Assembly: GCA_030066195.1 (NCBI GenBank)
Contig: JASJCB010000082.1
Span: 1 to 53,233 of the forward strand
Reading direction: 5' to 3'
DNA length: 53,233 nucleotides
DNA from: Acidobacteriota bacterium
Lineage (GTDB): Bacteria; Acidobacteriota; Holophagae; Acanthopleuribacterales; Acanthopleuribacteraceae
Under the pieces are notes generated by a model that did not search any database, was not told where the DNA came from, and was given only the letters and a program-made list of their open reading frames with translations. Position 1 is the first letter of the stretch. The number at the start of each line of letters is the position of its first letter. The translations under genes and the position numbers were made by a program. Below, one piece after another: positions 43,080-50,803 of the stretch.

Positions 43080-43109
43080 AGTCTACCCCCAACCGCCCGA
43101 TTTTGTCAA
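43080..43109 (-). promoter_or_regulatory. Promoter of the tRNA pair
   Basis: Minus strand: perfect -35 TTGACA (43109-43104), 18-bp spacer, TAGACT as -10 (43085-43080), placed 14 bp before the tRNA-Pro 5' end. Confidence 0.65.
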
Positions 43110-43441
43110 ACCAAAATGAATCCCGGCCCTTAAACGCGAACATCCGGAAATCCTGAAGAAAAAAACCGAAACTGCGATAAGATAAGGTGATGCCGGTGCG
43201 AAGACAGGAGTACGAGGGGCCGAGGCAAACCCGCGACTTCTATCGGAATCAGTCGGTTGAAAGTGATCGACTTAAAATGCTCTGAAAAATTCAAAGCATG
43301 TGTATCGCACCGGAAGACAGCGATCAACCCATAATATTTGCATCTAATTGCATCTCCATAAACGACATCATATTCATATTTATACGGCATCGATTTTGCT
43401 ACTAAAGTCAGCGGGGGCATACGTATTGTAGAGGTATTAAG
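43110..43441. other. AT-rich intergenic region
   Basis: About 330 bp between the tRNA promoter and a small membrane protein gene. A minus-strand open frame (43130-43420, 96 codons) has no ribosome-binding site or protein-like pattern. Nothing supported is seen. Confidence 0.5.
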
Positions 43442-43663
43442 ATGAAACGAGCAGTTGTCCTGATCTTTTTTGTTGCCTTTGCCTTACTTCTGGCCGTCGG
43501 TATTGCTGAAATGACCAACCTGTCCCTGGTTCCCTCCTTGGGAATCGCGGGAGTCTGCGCCCTGTTGGGCTACCTGATGATGGACCTGCGCCCGGAAGCC
43601 GACCCGAGAGACGCCACCATCGTTCGCCTTACCAAAGGAAGCTGGCACCGCAAGCGCCGCTGA
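43442..43663 (+). CDS. Small two-helix membrane protein (73 aa)
   Basis: ATG with GAGG 8 nt upstream. Two hydrophobic helices (about residues 4-21 and 30-48, separated by EMTNLSLVPS) and a basic C-terminal tail ending in WHRKRR, so both ends are likely cytoplasmic. It stands alone between the tRNA promoter and a repeat-rich region. No family recognised. Confidence 0.62.
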   Translation: MKRAVVLIFFVAFALLLAVGIAEMTNLSLVPSLGIAGVCALLGYLMMDLRPEADPRDATIVRLTKGSWHRKRR

Positions 43664-43936
43664 ACCCTACACAATAAAAAATAAAGTCAGCTTAAGCGCG
43701 AATACTCTTTCCCGTCCCGGAAAGCAGACACCTGTCCGGCTGCCCGGTCATTTCCGGCTAAAAAATCACTTGCCTCCATTTCATACCAGTAGTCCGACCT
43801 GAAAAAACCAAACGCCCGTGTTCGTATTCGGAAGATCCGGGTTTCAGATCGAAATCCTCGGATACACCCCTGGTCATTCACGCCGGAGAAACCTCATCCC
43901 CCATTACCGATCCCTGTTACCCGCCCAATTTAACAA
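43664..43936. other. Gene-free region before array C
   Basis: No supported gene. A minus-strand frame at 43687-43881 (64 codons) has no ribosome-binding site. Composition is mixed and there is no clear terminator for the small membrane protein gene. Confidence 0.4.
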
Positions 43937-44120
43937 CTTATCCGTGCGGGACATACCAGTGTTGCTCGCGCGGAAGTAGTATGTCCCGCGAGACATACTA
44001 GTGTTGCTCGCGCGGAAGTGGTATGTCCCGCGGGACACACCTGTCTTGCTCGCGCGGAAGTAGTATGTCCCGCGGAACAGGCATGTGTTGCGCCGGAGGA
44101 AGTGGCCTGTCCCCGGCAAA
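43937..44120. repeat. Array C: palindromic units at exact 42-bp spacing
   Basis: Palindromic cores of the type GTATGTCCCGCGAGACATAC begin at 43979, 44021 and 44063, with degenerate cores at 43937 and 44105: five positions, all exactly 42 bp apart. Linkers are nearly constant (TTGCTCGCGCGGAAGT at 43962, 44004, 44046, degenerate at 44088). Sequence is unrelated to arrays A and B and much more GC-rich, but the spacing is the same. Open frames on both strands show 14-residue periodicity with no ribosome-binding site. Confidence 0.82.
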
Positions 44121-44216
44121 AGTTTACCTTTTCGGCCCAAATCGCAAAAATACAACTAAAGAACAGCTAATTGTCAGCGCTAATATTGGGGACTTACGGT
44201 TTCCTCACGTCCTTGC

Positions 44217-46721
44217 TCACTGATCCTTGAGCCGGTCCAAAGCCTCCCGTGCTTCTTTGACGCCGTTTTGGGCGGCTATGTTATACCAACTCCTGGCCGT
44301 GATCTTGGACGGCTTGGTGCCCACGCCCCATTCATAACATTTTCCGACCCAGTATTGCGCCTTGCCCTGGCCTTGTTGAGCCGCGTCCATGAAGTAGGCA
44401 AATGCCTTCTTTTGATCCTTCTCCACATATTGCCCGTGGTAGTAGAGTTCGCCCATGAATAGTTGAGCATTTGCAAAACCGCCCTCGGCTGATTTGGTGT
44501 ACCACTTAACGGCTTCATTCCAATTTTCGGATACCAAACGGCCTATTCGCCAGAAGTTCCCCATCATATAGGCGGCTTGAGGGTCGCCGTGTTCCGCGGC
44601 CAGTCGCAGGGCGCCCAGGGCCAGCACCTCGTCGGCGGAATATTCCTTACCTCCCCGACGGTATTGATCGGCCAACTCCAATAAGTTTTTCTCTCCCTGG
44701 GCCAGGAAGTCGCTTTGCAGACGATATAATTGGGCATCGCGGAAGGTGACGCCCTGCAAATCGGCCAACAGAACGCGAAGCTGCGGATAACCCGTGAGCT
44801 GTTTCAAACGCTTGACCTGTTGCTTCTGCTCCTGGGTAACGGCGGCCTTTTCCAAATCGGGAATAGCCAGCTTGGCCCTGGTGATCATACCCGTGCGCAG
44901 GTCGTCATCGATGGTTTTCGCCAGATTCTTGAATGAGATGACGGGTTTGGGAGGGGTGACCGGCGGCTGCTTCGGGGGCGTTTCCTTTTTCTCGGTTTTG
45001 GCCAGGGTCCGTATCAGCCGTTCCAGTTGGGCTTCCTCCGCGCTGACATCCACGTTCAATGCCTTCAGGTCGTCGATTGCCTTGCGGGCAATGTTGACCC
45101 GTTGATTCTTGAAGGCGTCCAGGAGTTGCTTGCGCAGGTCCAAAACCATCGTCAAGTCACGGCGTTTTTGGTCGAGGGTTTCCTGTTCGCGCACCGTATC
45201 GGCGTCCAGGGAAGCCAGCCGATCGATGATTTCCGCCGCATCTTCCAAGCGATCCTCCCCGGCGGCTTTTTCGAAATCGGTGCGCAAGGTCTGAATCGTC
45301 TGTTCTGCCTGGTTCGCCCGGATGTTTTGCCTTAGGGTTTCAAGGGCCTGTTCATGCTCCTTGTCGGCAAGGCCCTCGTTCTGCAAATCCCCGAAGACAG
45401 TTTCAGCTACCTCCAGATCACCGCTTTCCACGACGGCTGCCCAACGAGTCAACAGTTCTTCACGACGCGCCTGCTCCTCTTCCTTTTCCTTGCTTTTGCC
45501 GCCGGCCATGATCACCAGGATAATGGTCACGATAACCAGAAAGGCCGCCAACGCACCGAGGATCAGGGCAAGGGGAAACTTTCTTTCGGCCGCCGGTTTC
45601 GGTGGCGGCGGTGCGACATCGATGGGGGGCGCTCCCACGTTGGCGGTAGGCATCAGAGCGGTCGGTTGAATCGTTTCGACGGGAGGAGCCGGCACGGGCG
45701 GCGGCGGGGGTGAGGGCGATTTTGCGACTACGGGTTCGGGAGGCGGCGGGGCGGCATCGGGCTCGGGCGCTTGCGCGGGCTTCTCGTTATTCCAAAAAGC
45801 AATCGGATAGGACATGGTCCGCTGTTCCTGCGGCGTGTCCGAAAAGTCCTCGGCCTCTGCCTTCACCCTGGCTTTTTCCCGACTGGTCAGCGCTTCGCGA
45901 AGAGCGCTGACAAAGGCCGTGCCGGTCTGGTAACGCTGATCGGGTTCCACCGCGAAGGCGCGTTTGAACACCGCTTGCACCATGTCTTCGTCTACCCCGG
46001 TTTCTCGGGGACAGGGCGCAATGACCGGCGAACCCATGGCAATTTTGTAGAGAATGGCGCTGATGGAATCACCGGGAAACGGCGATTCACCCGTGATCAA
46101 CTCGTGGGCGACCACGGCCAGGGAGAACAGGTCCGACCGGCCGTCCACGGGCTTCCCCGCAACCTGCTCGGGACTGGAATAGCGGGGCGTACCCAGAAAC
46201 TCGCCGGTTTTGGTCATCTTGCTGTCGGTCAACCGGGCCATGCCGAAGTCCAGGATCTTGACCTTGCCCTCAGGGGTCACGACGGCGTTGCTTGGTTTGA
46301 TGTCGCGGTGCACGATGCCTTGCTCGTGAGCGGTGTCCAGCGCGGACGCCATCTGTTCCAGCAAGTCCAGGGCCTGCAAGACATCGGGCTCATCGGAGAT
46401 CAGCATCTCGTCCAGCGGCTGCCCCTTGACATGCTCCATCACGATATAAGGCCGACCCTTGAATTCGCCCAAGTCAAAAATGGCCACGATATTGGCATGC
46501 TGTAACTTGGCCCCGATACGGGCCTCGCGAAAGAACCGGTCCTTGAACTCCTGACGCACGGCGGGATCTTTGGTGTGTTTCATCAAGATGACTTTCAGGG
46601 CGACCGTACGCTGCAACAGGGAATCGTAGGCGAGATAGACCCGACCCATGGCGCCCTCGCCGAGCACCTTCTTGAGAATGTATTTGTCGATTTTTTTGAT
46701 CTTTTTGGTAGGCGTGGTCAG
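44217..46721 (-). CDS. Membrane Ser/Thr protein kinase with coiled-coil and Sel1 repeats
   Basis: About 834 residues. Kinase domain at about 14-280: glycine loop LGEGAMGRV, catalytic Lys43 (VALKV), HRDIKPSN (Asp140), DFGMA (Asp158), GTPRYSSPEQ. A Pro-rich linker leads to a membrane helix at about 384-408. The outer part has charged coiled-coil segments (about 415-600) and Sel1-like repeats at the C-terminus (about 700-830: AAEHGDPQAAYMMGNFWRIG, WYTKSAEGGFANAQLFMGEL, AFAYFMDAAQQGQGKAQYWV). No ATG, GTG or TTG lies between the upstream in-frame stop and the GTG at 46667, which would cut the first kinase strand (IDKYILKK). CTG at 46721, 6 nt after GGGAGG, restores it and is taken as start. Confidence 0.85.
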   Translation of the reverse strand: MTTPTKKIKKIDKYILKKVLGEGAMGRVYLAYDSLLQRTVALKVILMKHTKDPAVRQEFKDRFFREARIGAKLQHANIVAIFDLGEFKGRPYIVMEHVKGQPLDEMLISDEPDVLQALDLLEQMASALDTAHEQGIVHRDIKPSNAVVTPEGKVKILDFGMARLTDSKMTKTGEFLGTPRYSSPEQVAGKPVDGRSDLFSLAVVAHELITGESPFPGDSISAILYKIAMGSPVIAPCPRETGVDEDMVQAVFKRAFAVEPDQRYQTGTAFVSALREALTSREKARVKAEAEDFSDTPQEQRTMSYPIAFWNNEKPAQAPEPDAAPPPPEPVVAKSPSPPPPPVPAPPVETIQPTALMPTANVGAPPIDVAPPPPKPAAERKFPLALILGALAAFLVIVTIILVIMAGGKSKEKEEEQARREELLTRWAAVVESGDLEVAETVFGDLQNEGLADKEHEQALETLRQNIRANQAEQTIQTLRTDFEKAAGEDRLEDAAEIIDRLASLDADTVREQETLDQKRRDLTMVLDLRKQLLDAFKNQRVNIARKAIDDLKALNVDVSAEEAQLERLIRTLAKTEKKETPPKQPPVTPPKPVISFKNLAKTIDDDLRTGMITRAKLAIPDLEKAAVTQEQKQQVKRLKQLTGYPQLRVLLADLQGVTFRDAQLYRLQSDFLAQGEKNLLELADQYRRGGKEYSADEVLALGALRLAAEHGDPQAAYMMGNFWRIGRLVSENWNEAVKWYTKSAEGGFANAQLFMGELYYHGQYVEKDQKKAFAYFMDAAQQGQGKAQYWVGKCYEWGVGTKPSKITARSWYNIAAQNGVKEAREALDRLKDQ

Positions 46722-46808
46722 GGCGGGCCTCCCTGATCGATAGTGGAGTCAAAGACGTATTATCTCATTTGCCGCCGAAAAGTATCGCGGAAAGTTGCTT
46801 TTCAAAGC

Positions 46809-46958
46809 TTAAACCGGCGGATTGAAGTCAAAGAACAGGCGCCCTCCACTGTCGGCGCATGAGGCGGCCACCTTGGCACCGCATGCCCCTGCCCGGTGGT
46901 CGGCCGCGATGGTGTGGTGAGCGTTGGAACTGGATAACTGATTGCGGGTCCCGTTCAC
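46809..46958 (-). pseudogene. Possible gene remnant (49 codons)
   Basis: A short frame with gene-like codons ends at a TAA at 46809: SSSNAHHTIAADHRAGACG, then ASCADSGGRLFFDFNPPV. A GTG could open it, but there is no ribosome-binding site and a stop lies two codons upstream. It looks like the C-terminal end of a larger secreted beta-rich protein. The rest of the 46.75-47.0 kb gap shows no gene. Confidence 0.25.
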
Positions 46959-47016
46959 TATCTATGTAGCCGGAGAACGCCTGATCCCCTGTTTTCGATT
47001 GATCGAGTCGGCCTGT

Positions 47017-47238
47017 CTATCTAGGCGGTTTCAAGCGGACAAAACACGTGGTTGCCACGCAATATTCAACTGGCTCGCCGTCATGTTGGAAGGTTTTAAA
47101 GGTGCCGTATTCCTGGCTGGGTTCAATGCGGCATTCACATTCGACACTGGTAGACCCATCCGCAAGAATGGGCTGAACAAAAATCATACCCAGGGTGCAA
47201 ATACCTAAGAACATGGACAATGGGATCATGGTTTTCAT
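47017..47238 (-). CDS. Small secreted four-cysteine peptide (73 aa)
   Basis: ATG with GGAGG 5 nt upstream. Signal peptide MKTMIPLSMFLGICTLGMIF, cleavage probably near ILA-DG. The mature peptide of about 47 residues has C-E-C near its start and C-x4-C near its end (VECECRIEPSQ and EYCVATTCFVRLKPP), which could make two disulfides. It lies 50 bp downstream of a membrane-anchored thioredoxin-like gene on the same strand. No family recognised. Confidence 0.62.
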   Translation of the reverse strand: MKTMIPLSMFLGICTLGMIFVQPILADGSTSVECECRIEPSQEYGTFKTFQHDGEPVEYCVATTCFVRLKPPR

Positions 47239-47287
47239 TGGTTCCTCCGAAATATTGAAAGGCAGGAACCGCCGCCGACCCATCTGA

Positions 47288-47424
47288 TTATTTCAGCACG
47301 GTATATGCCGACGGCGGCGGTTTAAATTGAATGGGGTATTTGGCCGCAACTGCCGGAACGTCTGCCAACTCGCAACGGATCAGCATGCCCTGACCGCTTT
47401 TTTCATCGAATCCGCTCAGGTATG
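47288..47424 (-). pseudogene. Out-of-frame C-terminal tail of the thioredoxin-fold gene
   Basis: Beginning right at the premature stop, a second frame reads TYLSGFDEKSGQGMLIRCE and ends in PIQFKPPPSAYTVLK before TAA at 47288. It has no start of its own (TGA directly before it) and joins LLLLIDEH smoothly. A one-base indel near 47418-47424 explains both frames. Confidence 0.5.
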
Positions 47425-47934
47425 TTCATCGATCAGTAACAATAACGGCAGCTTAACAACGCGATAAGCGCGGACGAACGCCTTGGGGGGCTGAGCCAGG
47501 AAGGAACCTGTCAGAACTTCCTCCCCATAAGCTGTTAAGGTGTCATCGACCGAAGCAGTGGAAACAAAGGTCGGGGATAAAGATTGCATGCGGGGGTCCG
47601 AGATCAATTGCGGCCACCAATGGGTCACTTGTCGGTCGCAAGCGCGACATGAGGGGGAAACAATACCCAATAGCTTCGGCGTTCCCCCGGGCCGCACCGT
47701 TACCGGAACATGATCCATGCCCAAGGCTTGAAAGGGCGGCGTCAGATCACCCACGCGCAATGCTTTTTCTACCAAATGCTCCTCTGTTTGGTCATCGATG
47801 CGTTGGGCAATATTGCGGTTTTCCAAACCCAAAACAGTGATGAAAACGGCAGCGGTAAGAATACAGGCAAGCCACAAAAGCACGGCCGACTCGGGAAGGA
47901 AGCCTTTGTTAGATTTCGGATTAATCGATGACAT
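47416..47934 (-). CDS. Membrane-anchored thioredoxin-fold protein, probably frameshifted
   Basis: 172 residues to the first stop. N-terminal membrane helix (about 17-36), then a redoxin domain of TlpA/MauD type: GDLTPPFQALGM, PKLLGIVSPSCRACDRQ with the redox pair C96-x2-C99, and the cis-proline region VKLPLLLLIDEH. In this fold LLLLID is followed by another strand and a helix, but here a stop comes three codons later. The +2 frame continues at once with protein-like sequence for 45 codons to 47288 (see next entry). The intact gene would give about 217 residues facing the periplasm, probably a disulfide oxidoreductase. Confidence 0.72.
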   Translation of the reverse strand: MSSINPKSNKGFLPESAVLLWLACILTAAVFITVLGLENRNIAQRIDDQTEEHLVEKALRVGDLTPPFQALGMDHVPVTVRPGGTPKLLGIVSPSCRACDRQVTHWWPQLISDPRMQSLSPTFVSTASVDDTLTAYGEEVLTGSFLAQPPKAFVRAYRVVKLPLLLLIDEHT

Positions 47935-48174
47935 AGGACCTCATGGATAAAAACTGGAAAAACGCTAGCATAAGGTCCCTTTGGCAGTCAATACGATAAG
48001 AAGGAAAAAGATAAAAGCGGAGCAACACAACAGCCCGCTCAGCATGGAGCAGACCTGAAGCCGTCACCTGACGGCTCGCCCCCCTGCAGTACCACGAATC
48101 TCGGGAACTGGTGAGCAAACAAGCTACGAGAACTACTTTTGTCGAATCTGTCTACAATTACAGGAGGGCGATTT

Positions 48175-48378
48175 ATGAAGGGCGTAATAAATGGGAACAG
48201 CACCCATTCGCAAAATTGTCTCGGAACCGAGGATATTGCGGCCTTTATTGACGGGAAAACCACCGATCGCGAGTTAGAAATCGTGGTCGAACACCTCAAC
48301 CGCTGTGCTCATCGTTATGATCTTTACGCGGCATCATCGATTTCCGCCTGCCCTTGCCCGTCGACGCAGAAACCCTGA
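48175..48378 (+). CDS. Small anti-sigma zinc-finger-like protein (67 aa)
   Basis: ATG at 48175 with GGAGGG 6 nt upstream. The sequence C-L-G-T-E-D-I-A-A-F-I-D-G-K at about 14-27 and VVEHLNRCAHRYDLY at about 35-49 follow the pattern of putative zinc-finger (zf-HC2) N-domains of anti-sigma factors, which normally continue with a membrane helix. Here the usual HxxxCxxC has His for the last Cys and the protein stops after a Cys/Pro-rich tail. It could be a truncated anti-sigma or kinase-associated protein. No sigma factor gene is adjacent. Confidence 0.5.
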   Translation: MKGVINGNSTHSQNCLGTEDIAAFIDGKTTDRELEIVVEHLNRCAHRYDLYAASSISACPCPSTQKP

Positions 48379-48450
48379 GCCGAAGGCGCGCCTCGATGAT
48401 GAACTTGGTAATGGTGATGGTCACGGAATTCCTCCGGACCTTCGGTCCAC

Positions 48451-48792
48451 TTAATTGCCGGCCTTTTGGCCTTCCTTGATTCGCTCCCGTAGATGGGTGA
48501 GTTCACGGCTGAGAAAAAAATCCAGCACCGTACGAATGATGACGATCAGGCCCAGGTTGATAAGGTGTTCCCGGTCGGTGTGCAAGACGGTTTCGACAAT
48601 ATCCTGACCCACCATAAATTCAAGACCGATAAGGATATATGTTCCGAGCGTATGGCGAACTTGATCCGTCGTGTACTTCTGCCAAATGATATGGACCACA
48701 TACTGCCTCAAGGACAAAATGAAACCCAGGAAGATGAAAATAATGCCGGTATAACCGATAATGGACGCACCGATTTCTGCGATGTGAAACAT
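48451..48792 (-). CDS. DUF1622 family membrane protein
   Basis: 113 residues from the ATG at 48792 (GGAGG 7 nt upstream). Three hydrophobic segments with the DUF1622 order: GYTGIIFIFLGFILSLRQY, then a loop with LGTYILIGLEFMVGQDIVETV, then LGLIVIIRTVLDFFLSREL. Function of the family is unknown. It stands alone, opposite to the anti-sigma-like gene. Confidence 0.8.
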   Translation of the reverse strand: MFHIAEIGASIIGYTGIIFIFLGFILSLRQYVVHIIWQKYTTDQVRHTLGTYILIGLEFMVGQDIVETVLHTDREHLINLGLIVIIRTVLDFFLSRELTHLRERIKEGQKAGN

Positions 48793-49053
48793 GCTCTGAC
48801 CTCCGTTGTCGCATTGGATTCGCCAAGAGGGCATCATAACCGAAAAATTGATACCGCGGTAGGTTAAACTGGCAGGGTGTCGTCAAAGCCGAGCGGATTT
48901 GTAGGTTATCACGTGAGCATCAGGTACCGAGCCGATCCTTACTCTGAAAAACAGAAAGAAAATCGATGCATAAAACAACCAGGCAACATGTGGAGCTGGA
49001 TAGATGCTCACTTTATTTAGGGGAAAGTAAACTGACCCAGGCCGAGCGTCAAG
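48793..49053. other. Gene-free region before array B
   Basis: About 260 bp upstream of the DUF1622 gene with no supported frame. Together with array B and the segment to 49617 it forms the longest gene-free stretch of the window (about 825 bp). ACAACCA near 48975 and 49480 recalls the flank of array A. Confidence 0.45.
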
Positions 49054-49350
49054 GAATTCTTTCCGATTTCTCGATCCGGAAAAGTCAGGAGCAAAGAATG
49101 AGGACAGATTCTTCGACCCGGAATAGTCAGGATCAAAGAATGAGAACTGATTCTTTGCGCCCTGAAAAGTAATGTGAAAGAAATCAGTTGTGGGTCCTTG
49201 ACCCGGACTTTTCGGGAGCAAAGAATCAAAAATAATTCTTTGACCCTGAACTTTCGGTGCGCAAAGAATGAGGACTGATTTTTAGGAGCGTGACTTCTGG
49301 AATCGAGGAATTACCGCTCAAACCTCGATCCCGGACTTCGAGAATCAACG
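49054..49350. repeat. Array B: second copy of the 42-bp palindromic array
   Basis: Cores start at 49054, 49097, 49139, 49181, 49224, 49266 and 49308 (steps of 42-43 bp), with a degenerate one at 49342. The first four units align base by base with array A units 1-4 (for example GAATGAGAACTGATTCTTTG is shared exactly at 31105 and 49139), including the same linkers and orientation flip. B carries one unit (49224) not present in A, and A carries extra copies of the GACTGATTTTTAGGAG unit. Overlapping open frames are by-products of the period. Confidence 0.82.
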
Positions 49351-49617
49351 AATCGGGCCGTAATGCGAGGCACTTCTCTTTAAATCGAACACAAACAGCT
49401 GTATTTAGTTGTCAAGTCGAAAAAATGAGTTGTTTTCTACTGCCGGGGCTGAAAAGACCGCCGGCGATTCATTGAAAATACAACCAAATCATCCCGCCGG
49501 ATTGCCTGGACATGTTCACCTTCCAAATCGAACCCCGTTTCAACTATGAGGTTCACATCGGGCTGAACCCCGTTTAAAATAAGGGTCGAGACGGTTGATC
49601 AACCGCCGGAGGGAGAC
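49351..49617. other. Gene-free region between array B and the next gene
   Basis: About 270 bp. The direct repeat GAACCCCGTTT occurs twice near 49532 and 49565, just upstream of the start of the 392-residue protein gene; it may be regulatory. Nothing else is seen. Confidence 0.4.
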
Positions 49618-50796
49618 GTGACCGATTATCCTGATCGCGTTGCGCCCGCGACATCCAGATCCAATCAACGAAACGCCGCGCGTATCGACACCTTGGCCAA
49701 TGCATTACGCGCCCTGATACGCGACACCTTTGTAGAGCGCTTCGGTCATGGTTCTGAAACCGGGCCCATGGAACTGGATTTCAAGGTTTCCATCGATCCC
49801 AACGCCAACTGGGACCTGCGATTCGAAACGCCCCTCGTAGAGCAACTCAAACCGCAACTGGAACGCCAGGAGGCGGAACACGGCGCCTTTCGGGAAGGTT
49901 CGGTCTACTGTTATCGTTGTGAGAGCGCCGCGTGCGCCCACTCGCGGCCCGGCACGCCGCTGGAAGTGTTTCACGGTTACGATCAACTGGGCTGCCCGCT
50001 TTGGGCTGAATTGACCCAGGTCCTGCTGGACGCCGGTGACGAGGGCGTGGGCGAATTGTTCGGTCCCAAGCCCAAACTGATTACCCGCCAGGTTCGCGGC
50101 CGGGACCTGATTGCCCGCCAGTTGACATCCTTCGGCCGAGGCTCCAAAACCTTCTCGCTGATGGGGCAGATCATCACGGGTTACCTGCATTGGCCGGGTC
50201 TAAGCGGTGAAAATGAGCGTCTGGCGATCAGTTTCCAGGCCGTCCAGCATCACGATGTCCGGGGGAACCTCACCCTGGCTTTGAACCGCGTCTGCAAGCT
50301 GCCGGATGATGTCGAATTCAGCGAACTGGTCGCGCACCATTTCCCCTGGGTGAAACGCGCGGAGAGCAACGCCCGCGACGCCCTCAAGAAATTGACGGAT
50401 CGTCTGAACAATCTGGCGCCCGGAGAGAATCAGGGCACCTTCCTGGCTCGGGTTCCCGAGGTCTTGCGCAGGTTTTCCGGTGATCTGGCACAGGGCGAAC
50501 GTCAGGCGCGACGGCAAACCAATCACGCCAGGGACCGCCGTCGTATTCAACGCCCAGTGGACATGGCCATGGCCGATTTACGCAAGGCGCGACCGGGCCA
50601 TATGTACCTGGACCAGAAAACCCAGGCCATTGTGCTGTGCGGGAACAAGGGTCGCTGTCATATCTTCAACGAGAACGGGCGTCATGTGACCAGTTTCGTC
50701 ATCCAGCCCGATGCGGTGGAACTGCGTCTGCGCAAGCGCCGTTGGAGCCGGTTGGAGCCCGAACGCATGCATAACTTCCTACAGCAATTCGCCTGA
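49618..50796 (+). CDS. Unknown protein with a Cys/His cluster (392 aa)
   Basis: GTG start with GGAGGGAG just upstream. No signal peptide or membrane helix, so cytoplasmic. Residues 95-115 hold a metal-site-like cluster, Y-C-Y-R-C-E-S-A-A-C-A-H-S-R-P, followed by a strand with VFHGYDQLGCPLWAEL. The middle has VRGRDLIARQLTSFGRGSK and FPWVKRAESNARDALKKLTDRL. The C-terminal part is basic (ARRQTNHARDRRRIQRPVDM) and then reads GHMYLDQKTQAIVLCGNKGRCHIFNENGR in a beta hairpin, suggesting nucleic-acid or metal binding. I do not recognise a family. Convergent with the ROK gene 7 bp away. Confidence 0.72.
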   Translation: MTDYPDRVAPATSRSNQRNAARIDTLANALRALIRDTFVERFGHGSETGPMELDFKVSIDPNANWDLRFETPLVEQLKPQLERQEAEHGAFREGSVYCYRCESAACAHSRPGTPLEVFHGYDQLGCPLWAELTQVLLDAGDEGVGELFGPKPKLITRQVRGRDLIARQLTSFGRGSKTFSLMGQIITGYLHWPGLSGENERLAISFQAVQHHDVRGNLTLALNRVCKLPDDVEFSELVAHHFPWVKRAESNARDALKKLTDRLNNLAPGENQGTFLARVPEVLRRFSGDLAQGERQARRQTNHARDRRRIQRPVDMAMADLRKARPGHMYLDQKTQAIVLCGNKGRCHIFNENGRHVTSFVIQPDAVELRLRKRRWSRLEPERMHNFLQQFA

Positions 50797-50803
50797 TCCG
50801 GCT

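Noticed and set aside
43904..44155. 83-codon minus-strand frame with 14-residue repeats
   Set aside because: By-product of array C; no ribosome-binding site and no protein-like flanks.
46921..47208. Plus-strand 88-codon frame
   Set aside because: Antisense to the four-Cys peptide gene, which has a clear signal peptide and ribosome-binding site.
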